A stretch of 64,000 nucleotides of DNA from Capnocytophaga canimorsus (GTDB lineage Bacteria; Bacteroidota; Bacteroidia; Flavobacteriales; Flavobacteriaceae): the NCBI RefSeq assembly GCF_002302565.1, contig NZ_CP022382.1, positions 1,869,001-1,933,000 of the forward strand, given 5' to 3'. A model generated the notes under the pieces. It had not been told where the DNA came from. It made no database searches and worked only from the letters and a program-made list of their open reading frames with translations. How positions within the stretch are numbered: position 1 is the first letter of the stretch; each line of letters opens with the position of its first letter. The translations under genes and the position numbers were made by a program. Of the stretch, positions 8,701-17,760 are shown piece by piece.

Positions 8701-9387
8701 ATGGCACAATCAAACAAAACAACAAAGAAAATTTTTCAAATGGCTTATGGTATAGGAGCCTCTATCGTTATCTTAGGAGCACTTTTCAAAATCCTGCATT
8801 GGGAGATTGATTTTGGTGGCTTTAAACTTGGTGGAGGATTCTTATTAGCCTTCGGTCTGATTACTGAAGCAATTATCTTCTTTATTTCGGCTTTTGAACC
8901 TGTAGAGGAGGGGTACGACTGGTCATTGGTATATCCTGAATTAGTTGGAGGAGAAGCTCGTCAAAATCAATTGGTAGGTAGAGGTGTTGTTTCTCAAATT
9001 TCTGAGGAAGACAAGGCTATAAAAGAGTCGTTGTCAGAGAAATTAGATAATTTGCTTGCAGAGGCTCAAATAGATGCTAACTTAATGCATAGTTTGAGTG
9101 CTTCTATCCAGAATTTTGCTGGAGCTGCAAAAGAAATCGCTCCTGTTACTGATGCGATGGTTTCAACCCATAAATATGGTGAAGAACTATCTATGGCAGC
9201 TGCTCACTTGGAGTCGTTGAATAGTTTGTACAAATTGCAATTAGAAAGAACTGAAAACCAAGTGTCTGCTCAAGCAGGGGTTGTTGATAACTTGAACTCA
9301 CTTAATGAGCAAATGATGTCTTTTAAAGATAATTTGAAGTCGTTGAATTCGGTTTATGGCGGAATGTTATCTGCGATGGGTAAATAA
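8701..9387 (+). CDS. gldL: Type IX secretion / gliding motor protein GldL
   Basis: 228 residues. Two transmembrane helices lie near the N-terminus (about 13-33 and 43-63), followed by a long helical cytoplasmic part. Lys30, His33 and Glu56 (GALFKILHW and LITEAIIFF) fall where GldL/PorL has conserved charged membrane residues, of which the glutamate has been tied to proton-driven rotation. GldL forms the inner-membrane stator around GldM and powers secretion and gliding. Length and order match other flavobacteria. It lies 30 bp upstream of gldM in the same operon. Confidence 0.94.
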   Translation: MAQSNKTTKKIFQMAYGIGASIVILGALFKILHWEIDFGGFKLGGGFLLAFGLITEAIIFFISAFEPVEEGYDWSLVYPELVGGEARQNQLVGRGVVSQISEEDKAIKESLSEKLDNLLAEAQIDANLMHSLSASIQNFAGAAKEIAPVTDAMVSTHKYGEELSMAAAHLESLNSLYKLQLERTENQVSAQAGVVDNLNSLNEQMMSFKDNLKSLNSVYGGMLSAMGK

Positions 9388-9417
9388 TTTAACTTGTTTT
9401 AATTTTAAAGAATAATT

Positions 9418-10974
9418 ATGGCAGGAGGAAATAGCCCAAGGCAGAAAATGATTAACCTGATGTATTTGGTTTTCATCTCTATGCTCGCCTTGAATATGGG
9501 GAAAGAAGTGCTTAGTGCATTTGGTTTGATGAATGAAAAATTGGAAGCGTCTAACGAGAAAGCAAATAATGCTAATATTAATGCAATTCAGGCGTTGGAG
9601 CAAAACAATGCTGAAAATCCTGATCAGTTTGCTGAAGCTTTCCAAAAATCGAAAAAAGTCAAAGAACTTTCTGATAGTTTCTACAATTATATTGAAGGAA
9701 TTAAAGGAGAAATAATGAACCAAGTTGGTGAAGATAAAAAAGACTATCAGGTAATGGATAAATCGGATTATCTTGACCAAAAATTCTTTGTCGGAGATAA
9801 TTACAAACCTGAAGGAGAGGAATTTGTTCGTCAAATAAACGACTACAAAGCTCAATTAGTAGAATTACTAGGCGGAAAAGAAGGTACTTACGGCGAATTG
9901 GTAGGTAAAATTGATGGTAATTTTAATACTAACGATGTAGTAGATAGAGAAGGAGTAACCCGTAAGTGGCTTAATTACAACTTTGAAGGTTTTCCTTATA
10001 TTGCTTCTGTAGCTAAATTGTCAATGATGCAGTCCGATATCCGTGCTACTGAGCAAGAGGTTTATGCCGAAATGCTAAAAGGACAGTTGAAGTCTCAAAT
10101 TTCGATGACAAATTATACCACACTTCTTGAGCAATCGAAAGGGGCTTACTACCAAGGGGAATCTTTTGACGGAGCCATTGTATTAGGTCGTAAAGATGCC
10201 TCTACACGTCCTAACGAAGTGGAATTGATGCTTGATGGTAGAAAATTATCAGCTTCTGAGTTTCAAATAGAAGATGGTAAGGTAAAACTTAAAGTGGGCG
10301 CAGGAAATGCTGGAGAACATAAAATTACGGGTAATTTATACTTTGACCAAGATGGAAAACGTATAGCAGTGCCTGTAAGTCAAGTATTTTCAACAATTCC
10401 TAAACCTAACGCTGCGGTAATTTCTGCTGATAAGATGAATGTGGTTTATCGTGGAGTTAATAACCCAATGACCATTTCAATGCCAGGGGTGCCTGATAAT
10501 AAAATGTCAGCTTCTGCTCCAGGACTTAGCAAAAAATCAGGAAGCAGCTATACAATGAAACCTGGTCAAGGGCGTGAGGTTACTATTAACGTATCAGGAG
10601 AGATTGATGGTCAGCGTTTCTCATCATCAAAAACATTCCGTATAAAGGATATTCCTCGTGCTGTGGCAACCATAGCGGGTGAGGCTGGTTCGGTAAAATT
10701 ACCTAAAGCTAACCTTGCTGTAGCTACTGTAAATGCTACTTTTGAAGATTTTGATTTCGACATTAAGCCTGTGGTTAAACAATTCCGAATTTTTATACCA
10801 GGACAGCCTAGTATTGTGGTTCACGGTAATAAACTCAATGATCAGGCAAAATCAGCTTTAAATAGAGCTAAGCGTGGAGATATAGTACAAATATTAGATA
10901 TTTCAGCGTCAGCACCTGGTTTTGAAGGATATATGAAGAAATTGGCTCCGATATCTATTGAAATAACAAACTAA
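9418..10974 (+). CDS. gldM: Type IX secretion / gliding protein GldM
   Basis: 518 residues. One N-terminal membrane helix (MINLMYLVFISMLALNMG) enters the GldL ring. The rest is periplasmic: a helical first domain (residues about 35-225) and successive beta domains up to the C-terminus, the D1-D4 layout known for GldM/PorM. GldM spans the periplasm and carries force from GldL to the GldK/GldN ring. MAGGNSPRQKMINLMYLV is the typical opening. It ends 18 bp before gldN. Confidence 0.94.
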   Translation: MAGGNSPRQKMINLMYLVFISMLALNMGKEVLSAFGLMNEKLEASNEKANNANINAIQALEQNNAENPDQFAEAFQKSKKVKELSDSFYNYIEGIKGEIMNQVGEDKKDYQVMDKSDYLDQKFFVGDNYKPEGEEFVRQINDYKAQLVELLGGKEGTYGELVGKIDGNFNTNDVVDREGVTRKWLNYNFEGFPYIASVAKLSMMQSDIRATEQEVYAEMLKGQLKSQISMTNYTTLLEQSKGAYYQGESFDGAIVLGRKDASTRPNEVELMLDGRKLSASEFQIEDGKVKLKVGAGNAGEHKITGNLYFDQDGKRIAVPVSQVFSTIPKPNAAVISADKMNVVYRGVNNPMTISMPGVPDNKMSASAPGLSKKSGSSYTMKPGQGREVTINVSGEIDGQRFSSSKTFRIKDIPRAVATIAGEAGSVKLPKANLAVATVNATFEDFDFDIKPVVKQFRIFIPGQPSIVVHGNKLNDQAKSALNRAKRGDIVQILDISASAPGFEGYMKKLAPISIEITN

Positions 10975-10992
10975 TAATTAAAAAGGAATAAA

Positions 10993-11910
10993 ATGTTTAA
11001 TTGGAAAAATATAGGAATTTGCGTTGCTCTTTTTGCTTTTTCTGGAATTTCAACAGCTCAGGTGAACTTGTTGAATGCAAAGCTACCTTCTGAAATACAA
11101 GAGAAAAGCCAAGCAAAAATAGATGCCGATAACGACCGACCCCTCCCTTATGGTTATGTTGATGAAAGGGATGTTCTTTGGCAAACAGAAGTTTGGGAAG
11201 TTATTGATTTGAATGAGAGAGTTAACTTTCCTCTATTGTATCCAATTCATCCTGAGGATATGAGCGATTACCGAAAGTCGCTTTACAATGTGCTTATTGA
11301 AAACATCAAATCTGGCAAAATCACTGAGGTTTACGCTGATTCGTATTTTACTAAAAAGAAAACGTATGATGAAATCAAGCATAGTTTGATGAGCGTCGAT
11401 ACGTTAGATGCAGGATATGAATTACTCAATGCAGGAGAGCAAATTACCGAAGAGTATATTACTAAGCGTGAAATTTCTCCTGAAGATATTTTGCAATATC
11501 GTATCAGAGGACTTTGGTATTTTGATAAGCGTCAAGGTGAGTTGAAATATCGTTTATTGGGAATTGCCCCTGTAGCTACTGATGTTTCTATGTTAGGAGA
11601 TTTGGATATGGCACAAGGCGAGGAGGTTTCAAATGCTCAAGTAGAGCTCTTTTGGGTTTGGTATCCGTCAGTGAGAGACATTTTACACGAAGCAAAGACG
11701 TTTAATCGCAAGAATTCAGCTCGTCCGCTTTCGTTTGACCATCTTTTAAATTCGCGTATGTTTTCATCTGTAATTTATAAGGAAGATAACGTTCAAGGGG
11801 ATCGTCCGATTAAGGACTATATACACGATAACTCACTATTTCAGTTGTTAGAATCAGACAGAATTCGAGAAAAGATTCGTGATAGAGAGCAAGATATGTG
11901 GGCGAATTAA
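10993..11910 (+). CDS. gldN: Type IX secretion / gliding protein GldN
   Basis: 305 residues. A cleavable signal peptide (ends FSGISTAQ) is followed by a GldN/PorN domain: LPYGYVDERDVLWQTEVWEV, INFPLLYPIHP-like text (VNFPLLYPIHPED), LGIAPVATD and VELFWVWYPSVR. GldN lacks a lipid anchor and binds GldK in the periplasmic ring. Last gene of the operon, followed by a strong terminator at 11930-11964. Confidence 0.94.
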   Translation: MFNWKNIGICVALFAFSGISTAQVNLLNAKLPSEIQEKSQAKIDADNDRPLPYGYVDERDVLWQTEVWEVIDLNERVNFPLLYPIHPEDMSDYRKSLYNVLIENIKSGKITEVYADSYFTKKKTYDEIKHSLMSVDTLDAGYELLNAGEQITEEYITKREISPEDILQYRIRGLWYFDKRQGELKYRLLGIAPVATDVSMLGDLDMAQGEEVSNAQVELFWVWYPSVRDILHEAKTFNRKNSARPLSFDHLLNSRMFSSVIYKEDNVQGDRPIKDYIHDNSLFQLLESDRIREKIRDREQDMWAN

Positions 11911-11929
11911 AAAATTAAACAATACATTT

Positions 11930-11964
11930 AAACTGTTTCAAGAACTTCTTGAAACAGTTTTTTT
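11930..11964 (+). terminator. Terminator of the gldKLMN operon
   Basis: 13-bp perfect stem AAACTGTTTCAAG / CTTGAAACAGTTT with a 5-nt loop, followed by TTTTATTTG. Confidence 0.9.
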
Positions 11965-11983
11965 ATTTGAAAAATCAAAAAAT

Positions 11984-13027
11984 ATGTACGACTTTATCAT
12001 TGTAGGTTCAGGTTTGGCAGGGGTTTCTTTTGCTGAAGAATTACGAAAGAGAAATAAAACCTTTTATGTAATAACAGATAATTCTCAGAAATCAAGTATG
12101 ATAGCTGGAGGCATATTCAATCCGATGATACTCAAAAGATTTACTTTGGCTTGGAAAGCACATCAGCAAATTGCTTTAATGGATGCTTTTTATAGTCAAC
12201 TTTCCGATTTTTTGGGACATAAAATAATAGAATTTATGCCCATACTGCGTAAGTTTGCTTCTGTGGAAGAACAAAATAATTGGTTTTTAGCTGCAGAAAA
12301 ACCAGAGATTTCTACTTTTCTTGCTACTGATATTATTGCTCAGTATAATTTGGCAGTTCCAGCACCTTTTGGTTTTGGAAAAGTACGTCAAACAGGGCGT
12401 CTTCAAATACGTGAAATGATAGATTTCCTTCAAGAAATATGGCGTAATCAAGGTATTCTTTTGGAGGAAACGTTTCATTATCAACTATTAAAAATTGAAG
12501 ATGAAGAAGTTTCTTATCAAGGGATTAAAGCTCAAAATATTGTATTTTGTGAAGGATTTGGAGTGGTTAAAAATCCTTTTTTTGGTAATGTCCCGATGAA
12601 GCCTTGTAAAGGAGAGTTACTTACTTTTAAAGCTGAAAATCTGAAAATCAATGAAATTGTAAAATCTGACGGATTTATTTTTCCTATAGGAGATGATTTT
12701 TATAAGATTGGAGCGACTTACCAGTGGGAAGATCTATCCGAAAATCCTACCGAAAAAGCAAAAGAAGAACTGATACAAAAATTAGAAAAACTTATCAATT
12801 GTTCTTATGAAATTATAAATCAAGAGGCTGCGATACGCCCAACGGTTGCAGACCGTCGTCCTTTGATTGGAAAGCATCCAAAGTATAATAACTTATACAT
12901 TTTAAACGGATTAGGTACTCGTGGTGTTATGATAGCCCCTTATGTAGCTAAACTTTTAGCTGATTCCATATACAAAGGTGTAGCCATTGAAAAAGAAGTA
13001 GATGTGAATCGTTATAAATTTGCTTAA
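11984..13027 (+). CDS. FAD-dependent oxidoreductase, DAO (glycine/D-amino acid oxidase) type
   Basis: 347 residues from the ATG at 11984. The dinucleotide-binding GxGxxG motif is at the N-terminus (FIIVGSGLAGVSFAEE) and the C-terminal FAD contact reads YILNGLGTRGVMIAP. IRPTVADRRPLIGKHP is typical of DAO-family members. The in-frame ATG further upstream (11879) would overlap gldN and the operon terminator and is rejected. The substrate is unknown; the position behind gldN is not evidence of a role in gliding. Its stop overlaps the converging EEP gene by 4 bp. Confidence 0.82.
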   Translation: MYDFIIVGSGLAGVSFAEELRKRNKTFYVITDNSQKSSMIAGGIFNPMILKRFTLAWKAHQQIALMDAFYSQLSDFLGHKIIEFMPILRKFASVEEQNNWFLAAEKPEISTFLATDIIAQYNLAVPAPFGFGKVRQTGRLQIREMIDFLQEIWRNQGILLEETFHYQLLKIEDEEVSYQGIKAQNIVFCEGFGVVKNPFFGNVPMKPCKGELLTFKAENLKINEIVKSDGFIFPIGDDFYKIGATYQWEDLSENPTEKAKEELIQKLEKLINCSYEIINQEAAIRPTVADRRPLIGKHPKYNNLYILNGLGTRGVMIAPYVAKLLADSIYKGVAIEKEVDVNRYKFA

Positions 13028-14052
13028 TTCAGCGAAAGTACAGCCATTACGGGTAAATGGTCAGAAAGTCCATCATTAAAGGTTTCGTGTTTGTGTACCG
13101 AAAAAGTTTTATGAGGTAAAATAAAGTCAATCCTAAAAGGGAAATACTTGAAATGAAATGTTTTACCAATCCCGAAACCTGCTTCTTCAAATGAATCTTT
13201 TAGTAAGTCACCTTTAATTTCTCGGTAGATGTTTGAAAAAGCAGTGTTGTTAAAATCTCCGCAAACAATGGATTTGTAGGGTGATTGTAGGTAATGATTT
13301 TTAAAAATTTGGGTTTGCTGGTGCTGAAGGGCAAATCGTTTGCCGAGATTCTTCACCAGTTCTTTTGAGTTTTCGTGTAATATTTTACTTTTCTCAGGGT
13401 TGAGATGTAATGATTCCAAATGCAAATTATAAAGCCGAATGGTATCATTTTGGATTATAACATCTGCAAAAGAGCCATTATTTGCCGTATTAGGAAAATC
13501 TAAAGAACCTGAGGATATAATTGGAAATTTGCTGAAAAAAGCTTGACCGATTTTGTCTTTTCGTCCTTTATAAATGATTTTTTTATAAGGATAAATAGAA
13601 GATGAAGGTTCGTACTTCTTATTGCCATAAAACTCCTGAATTAGTAAAATATCTGGCTGTTTTTCACTGATAAAATCAAGAATTTGCTGACTTAAATTAG
13701 GGTTCGGATGCCATAAATAATGATTGAACAATCGTACATTGAATGACATTACCGAAAAACCATCTTTATTTTGAGGTTTTTGCTTAGAAAACTGAACTAA
13801 TCTGCTTAAATGAGAATATCCTACTATAATAGCCAAGAGAGATAAAAAGCCCTGTTTTTTGCGCTGTGCTGTCCAAAACAGAAAAAAACCGATATTAACT
13901 AGTAGTAAAAAAGGAAGTAACAGAGAAAATAATGAAAGTTCTGGGAATTTTTGAGAGAAAAAGTAAGGAACAATGTACGAAAAAAGCAATAATAAAGTAA
14001 AACCAAGGTTAATAATAAAAATGATTTTCTGAAAAAAAGAAAGGCTTTTCAT
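13024..14052 (-). CDS. Membrane-anchored endonuclease/exonuclease/phosphatase-family protein
   Basis: 342 residues. Three hydrophobic segments lie in the first 100 residues (about 9-31, 37-62 and 69-84). The remainder is an EEP (DNase I-like) domain with VMSFNVRLFN, the metal-binding Glu in LLIQEFYG, NLHLESLHL, VCGDFNN and the closing GLSDHLPVMAVL, so the catalytic set looks complete. The membrane anchor with an EEP domain suggests a phosphoesterase at the envelope. Substrate unknown. It has no adjacent partner on the minus strand. Confidence 0.8.
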   Translation of the reverse strand: MKSLSFFQKIIFIINLGFTLLLLFSYIVPYFFSQKFPELSLFSLLLPFLLLVNIGFFLFWTAQRKKQGFLSLLAIIVGYSHLSRLVQFSKQKPQNKDGFSVMSFNVRLFNHYLWHPNPNLSQQILDFISEKQPDILLIQEFYGNKKYEPSSSIYPYKKIIYKGRKDKIGQAFFSKFPIISSGSLDFPNTANNGSFADVIIQNDTIRLYNLHLESLHLNPEKSKILHENSKELVKNLGKRFALQHQQTQIFKNHYLQSPYKSIVCGDFNNTAFSNIYREIKGDLLKDSFEEAGFGIGKTFHFKYFPFRIDFILPHKTFSVHKHETFNDGLSDHLPVMAVLSLN

Positions 14053-14152
14053 ATTTTATACTGCTTATTACGAGTTGACAAAAATAGCAAAATCTAAAAA
14101 AATCAATGTTATTTTTGGCTTACTGTTAGTTGAATGTAGCGAATTTAATTTT

Positions 14153-14195
14153 ATAAAAAAAAGCAGTACAAATATTAAAATTTTTGTACTGCTTT
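14153..14195 (-). terminator. Terminator of rng
   Basis: 13-bp perfect stem (14160-14172 with 14183-14195, arms AAAGCAGTACAAA / TTTGTACTGCTTT), followed on the minus strand by a run of eight T. It lies 38 bp downstream of the rng stop codon. Confidence 0.88.
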
Positions 14196-14232
14196 ATATC
14201 GTATTTTTATTTTCCCAAAAGTCGGGAGGAAT

Positions 14233-15774
14233 TTAAAGAGGGGTACCTTCCTTCGTTTTAAAACGATATTCGAGGTACGAGTAAGCATCTCTGGGCAACA
14301 CCTGTATCCAACGTTTGTATTCGAAAAACCATTTCAAACGAATGGAAGGCAGTCCTTTGGTTAAATATGCACCAATAAAAGGATGAACATTAAGTACTAT
14401 GCGCCCTTTATAGCTGTTCTCTTTAATAATGTTTTCAAGTTCTAAGTTGATTTTATCAACTAAAACGATAGGAGCATCTACCTCTCCTTCTTTACTTGGG
14501 TTTTCTTCCAAGGTTTTGATGTTTAATTCGGGGCGTACCCTTTGTCGGGTAATTTGAATAAGCCCAAATTTGCTTGGGGGCAAAATTTTGTGTTTGGCTC
14601 TGTCTTCAGCCATTTCTTTCTTAAGGTGATCGAAAAGCGTTTTTCGGTTCTCTGTGTCTGACATATCAATGAAATCTACCACAATAATGCCACCCATATC
14701 TCGTAAGCGTAATTGTCTGGCTATTTCAGTAGCTGCAATCAGGTTTACTGCCAATGCGGTGTTTTCTTGATTGTTAGCCTTATTGGAGTGATTTCCGCTA
14801 TTGACATCAATTACGTGAAGTGCCTCAGTGTGTTCAATAACCAAATACGCGCCTTTACTCATAGAAACGGTACGCCCAAAGGCTGTTTTTATTTGTCGTT
14901 CTATGTTAAATCGTTCAAAAATAGGGATTGAAGAACGATAGTGTTTGACGATTTTTTCTTTATCAGGGGCGATTTCACGCACGTATTTTACAATTTGCTC
15001 GTAAAGCGCTTGGTCATCAACGTGAATTCCAGAAAAAGAATCATTGAATAAATCGCGTAGAATAGCACCTGTTCGGTTCACTTCACTTAATACTTTTGAG
15101 GGGAAAACCGCTTTATGTATCTTCTTACACATCAAAACCCAACGGTTGAATAATCCTTGTAAGTCTTTGTCCAGTTCTGCGACTTTTTTGCCTTCTGCAA
15201 CGGTGCGAACAATAACACCAAACCCCTTGGGTTTTATACTTTGTAAGAGCCGTTTTAAGCGTTCTTTTTCGGCTTTACTTTCAATTTTTTGAGAGATGGA
15301 AATTCTATCGGAAAAGGGCACTAATACCAAGTACCTTCCTGCTATGGAGAGTTCCGAGCTGATTCTGGGTCCCTTGGTTGATATCGGCTCTTTAACGATT
15401 TGAACCAATATGGGCTGATTGGCTTTGAGCACCTCCATTACTGAACCATCTTTATTGATGTCGGGTTCAAGTGAAAAATCTTTCAGTGAAAAATCTTTCA
15501 ATTTTCCAGAAATTACGTTTTTCACGAATTTCAATAAAGTGGATAGCTGAGGGCCTAAGTCGTGGTAGTGGAGAAAGGCATCTTTTTCGTACCCAACATC
15601 AACAAAGGCGGCATTGAGCCCTTGTACGGGTTTTCGTATTTTTGCCAACATAATGTCTCCAACAGCCAAATCATTGTTGTCCTCTTCCCTATGTAACTCA
15701 ATGAGTCTTCCTTCTTTCAATAAGGCAAAATCGACATCAGAGGAACCGGAACGTATAACCAATTCTTTATTCAC
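14233..15774 (-). CDS. rng: Ribonuclease G/E family protein
   Basis: 513 residues. An S1-like RNA-binding domain is inserted near the N-terminus (VGDIMLAKIRKPVQGLNAAF, GYEKDAFLHYHDLG). The DNase I-like catalytic part carries the two expected metal-ligand aspartates in LHVIDVNSGN and GGIIVVDFIDMSD, and TRQRVRPELNIKTLEE follows. The CPxC zinc-link of E. coli RNase E/G, which would follow this point, is not present. RNase G/E cleaves single-stranded, 5'-monophosphorylated RNA in rRNA and mRNA processing. Downstream of HU and the 30-residue protein on the same strand. Confidence 0.92.
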   Translation of the reverse strand: MNKELVIRSGSSDVDFALLKEGRLIELHREEDNNDLAVGDIMLAKIRKPVQGLNAAFVDVGYEKDAFLHYHDLGPQLSTLLKFVKNVISGKLKDFSLKDFSLEPDINKDGSVMEVLKANQPILVQIVKEPISTKGPRISSELSIAGRYLVLVPFSDRISISQKIESKAEKERLKRLLQSIKPKGFGVIVRTVAEGKKVAELDKDLQGLFNRWVLMCKKIHKAVFPSKVLSEVNRTGAILRDLFNDSFSGIHVDDQALYEQIVKYVREIAPDKEKIVKHYRSSIPIFERFNIERQIKTAFGRTVSMSKGAYLVIEHTEALHVIDVNSGNHSNKANNQENTALAVNLIAATEIARQLRLRDMGGIIVVDFIDMSDTENRKTLFDHLKKEMAEDRAKHKILPPSKFGLIQITRQRVRPELNIKTLEENPSKEGEVDAPIVLVDKINLELENIIKENSYKGRIVLNVHPFIGAYLTKGLPSIRLKWFFEYKRWIQVLPRDAYSYLEYRFKTKEGTPL

Positions 15775-15837
15775 TCTGTGGATTTTTTTGGGGAGTTTGC
15801 TTAAAACAGACTCCGTTAAACATAGTTTAATGCAACA

Positions 15838-15879
15838 AATTGCGAGTTTTCCATACTATTAAATGAATAACTCGCAATT
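15838..15879 (-). terminator. Possible terminator or attenuator upstream of rng
   Basis: 11-bp perfect inverted repeat AATTGCGAGTT / AACTCGCAATT around a 20-nt loop. On the minus strand it is followed by TTGTTGC, a weak T tract. It lies between the 30-residue gene and rng. Confidence 0.5.
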
Positions 15880-15905
15880 GTTTGTTTCAATGAACGTTTC
15901 TCAAC

Positions 15906-15936
15906 AAGAAAAAGTAGTATAAAACTACTTTTTCTT
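15906..15936 (-). repeat. Hairpin across the stop codon of the 30-residue gene
   Basis: 13-bp perfect inverted repeat (15906-15918 with 15924-15936), loop ATAAA. The stop codon TAG (15925-15927 on the minus strand) lies in the stem. It could end or stabilise the HU message; the following T tract is poor. Confidence 0.6.
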
Positions 15937-16017
15937 TTTATGACGGTTAGCTCTTGCTCTTTTTTTACGTTTGTGATTAGCTACCTTATGTCTTTTTCTT
16001 TTTTTTCCGCTTGGCAT
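15925..16017 (-). CDS. 30-residue Lys/Arg-rich small protein
   Basis: A complete small open frame: ATG at 16017, stop TAG at 15925. It begins MPSGKKRKRHKVANHKRKK and contains 20 Lys, Arg or His residues among 30, with no acidic residue. Composition and size resemble small ribosomal proteins and other rRNA-binding peptides. From memory, flavobacterial genomes carry a near-identical peptide at this locus between HU and rng; a ribosomal role (for example the Bacteroidota-specific bL38) is possible but I cannot confirm it. It lies 22 bp downstream of the HU stop, so it is probably cotranscribed with HU. Confidence 0.72.
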   Translation of the reverse strand: MPSGKKRKRHKVANHKRKKRARANRHKKKK

Positions 16018-16039
16018 AGATTTACGTTTATCGGATTAA

Positions 16040-16330
16040 TTATTTAACTTTTACTTTTGCTTTTACTCCTTCAACAAACACTTTTGCAGGTTTGAAAGCT
16101 GGAATGTTGTGTGCAGGAATTTTTAAAGTGGTATTTTTAGAAATGTTTCTTCCTGTTTTTTCAGCTCTTGTTTTGATGATGAAACTTCCGAAACCTCTCA
16201 AATAAACGTTGTTACCGCTTTCTAAAGAAGCTTTTACTTCCTCCATAAAGTTTTCTACCGTTGCTTGTACGTCAGCCTTATCAAGTCCCAATTTTTCTGA
16301 GATTTTTGATACGATTTCTGCTTTTGTCAT
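16040..16330 (-). CDS. hup: HU-family DNA-binding protein
   Basis: 96 residues from the ATG at 16330 (MTKAEIVSKISEKLG). The HU/IHF fold is clear: YLRGFGSFIIKTRAEKTGRN followed by the DNA-binding arm ending IPAHNIPAFKPAK. HU bends and compacts DNA as a dimer. An upstream in-frame ATG at 16369 overlaps the -7 box (16367-16374) and is rejected. First gene of the HU / 30-residue peptide unit. Confidence 0.94.
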   Translation of the reverse strand: MTKAEIVSKISEKLGLDKADVQATVENFMEEVKASLESGNNVYLRGFGSFIIKTRAEKTGRNISKNTTLKIPAHNIPAFKPAKVFVEGVKAKVKVK

Positions 16331-16366
16331 TTTATATTTCTTTAAATTGTTAATACATTGAGGTTG

Positions 16367-16374
16367 CAAATATA
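16367..16374 (-). promoter_or_regulatory. -7 box for HU
   Basis: TATATTTG on the minus strand matches TAnnTTTG, 36 bp upstream of the HU ATG at 16330. Confidence 0.5.
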
Positions 16375-16510
16375 GTAATTAATAATAAAAATAACATAGT
16401 TAATTGGTTAAATTTTAAACAAATAGCACTTTTAAAAGGTTTGCTCTAAGTAATAAAAAACAAAAATCACGTCTTTTTATTTATTAAAGTGTTGTTTTTT
16501 AGTGTTTTAT

Positions 16511-17749
16511 TCAAAATTCTGTATTTGGTAGTGATACTGATGTCGCTCTTTGAATATCGTTCCAAAATTCGGGGTATGATTTGCTTACTACCTGATAATT
16601 ATTGATAACGATAGGCATTTTTAACATTAGCGGAGCGAAAGCCATAGCCATACGATGGTCGTTGTAGGTGTCAATAGCGATATTTTCCTGTATGCTATCA
16701 CTACATTTAATGCTTAAACTGTCTTGCGAAGTAGTAACTTGAGCACCAAGTTTGCATAGTTCGTTTTTTAGAGCTGTTAATCGGTCGGTTTCTTTGATTT
16801 TCAGCGTATGTAAACCCAAAAGTTGACAATCTATTTCAAGCCCGAAGCAAGTAACGGCTATGGTTTGTGCAATATCGGGTGCATTTACTAAATCATAACT
16901 AAAAAACGATTTTTTATGTGGCTTTGCTTTATATAAGGTAATCTTATCTTTTTCAAAAGTAGTCGTTACCCCAAAATCCTGATAAATTTCAGTTAAAATA
17001 GCATCACCTTGTAAGCTGTCAGTTTTAAAATTTTTCAAATTCAGACGTGTGCCAACCTTTGAAAGTGCTACGAAGGAAAACCAATATGAGGCCGAACTCC
17101 AATCGGATTCCACTATAATCTGCTGCGGAAGTATTTTTTCGATGGGAGAAATTTTGATTTCATTATTGATAAAGCTTGTCTGTACACCAATGCTTTCCAG
17201 TAAAGCTAAAGTCATCTTTATGTAAGGAGTAGAGGTAATTTTACCTTCCAATTGTAGGCATAAGCCTTGGGGTAAGCTTGGGGCAATTAGAAGCAAAGCC
17301 GATATAAATTGGCTACTAATGTTTGCTGGAACACACACTTGACTTCCTAGGAGTTTTTTTCCGTGGATTTGCAGTGGCGGGAAACCTTCCTTTTCCAGAT
17401 AACAAATATCAGCACCCAATTGATTTAATGCTGTAACCAAAGTACCTATGGGGCGTTCCTTCATTCGCGTAGAACCCATCAAAATCACTGATTTTCCGTG
17501 GTTTTGCGAGGCGAAATAAGCCGTTAAAAAACGCATTGCTGTACCGGCGTGATGCACGTCAATTATTCCCGATTTTTGGTTTAACGCTTCGATAACCGCT
17601 TTGGAATCGTCAGAATCCGAGCCATTTTTTATCTGAATGTTAGGGTAACAGGCTTGTAACAAAAGTAGGCGATTGGTTTCGGATTTTGAACCCGAAAGGG
17701 TAATTGTTATGTCTGAAATGAGTTTTGAAAGCGGAAGATGGAGTTGCAT
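16511..17749 (-). CDS. aroA: 3-phosphoshikimate 1-carboxyvinyltransferase (EPSP synthase)
   Basis: 412 residues. It transfers the enolpyruvyl group of PEP to shikimate-3-phosphate in chorismate synthesis. Seen: TLSGSKSETNRLLLLQ near the N-terminus, VHHAGTAMRFLTAYFA, GSTRMKERPIG, ISSQFISALLL, ESDWSSASYWF, ETDRLTALKNEL and DHRMAMAFAPL at the C-terminus. These are the phosphate- and PEP-binding motifs of the family. Probably cotranscribed with mazG, whose stop is 11 bp upstream. Confidence 0.94.
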   Translation of the reverse strand: MQLHLPLSKLISDITITLSGSKSETNRLLLLQACYPNIQIKNGSDSDDSKAVIEALNQKSGIIDVHHAGTAMRFLTAYFASQNHGKSVILMGSTRMKERPIGTLVTALNQLGADICYLEKEGFPPLQIHGKKLLGSQVCVPANISSQFISALLLIAPSLPQGLCLQLEGKITSTPYIKMTLALLESIGVQTSFINNEIKISPIEKILPQQIIVESDWSSASYWFSFVALSKVGTRLNLKNFKTDSLQGDAILTEIYQDFGVTTTFEKDKITLYKAKPHKKSFFSYDLVNAPDIAQTIAVTCFGLEIDCQLLGLHTLKIKETDRLTALKNELCKLGAQVTTSQDSLSIKCSDSIQENIAIDTYNDHRMAMAFAPLMLKMPIVINNYQVVSKSYPEFWNDIQRATSVSLPNTEF

Positions 17750-17760
17750 CGTAAAGGGAG

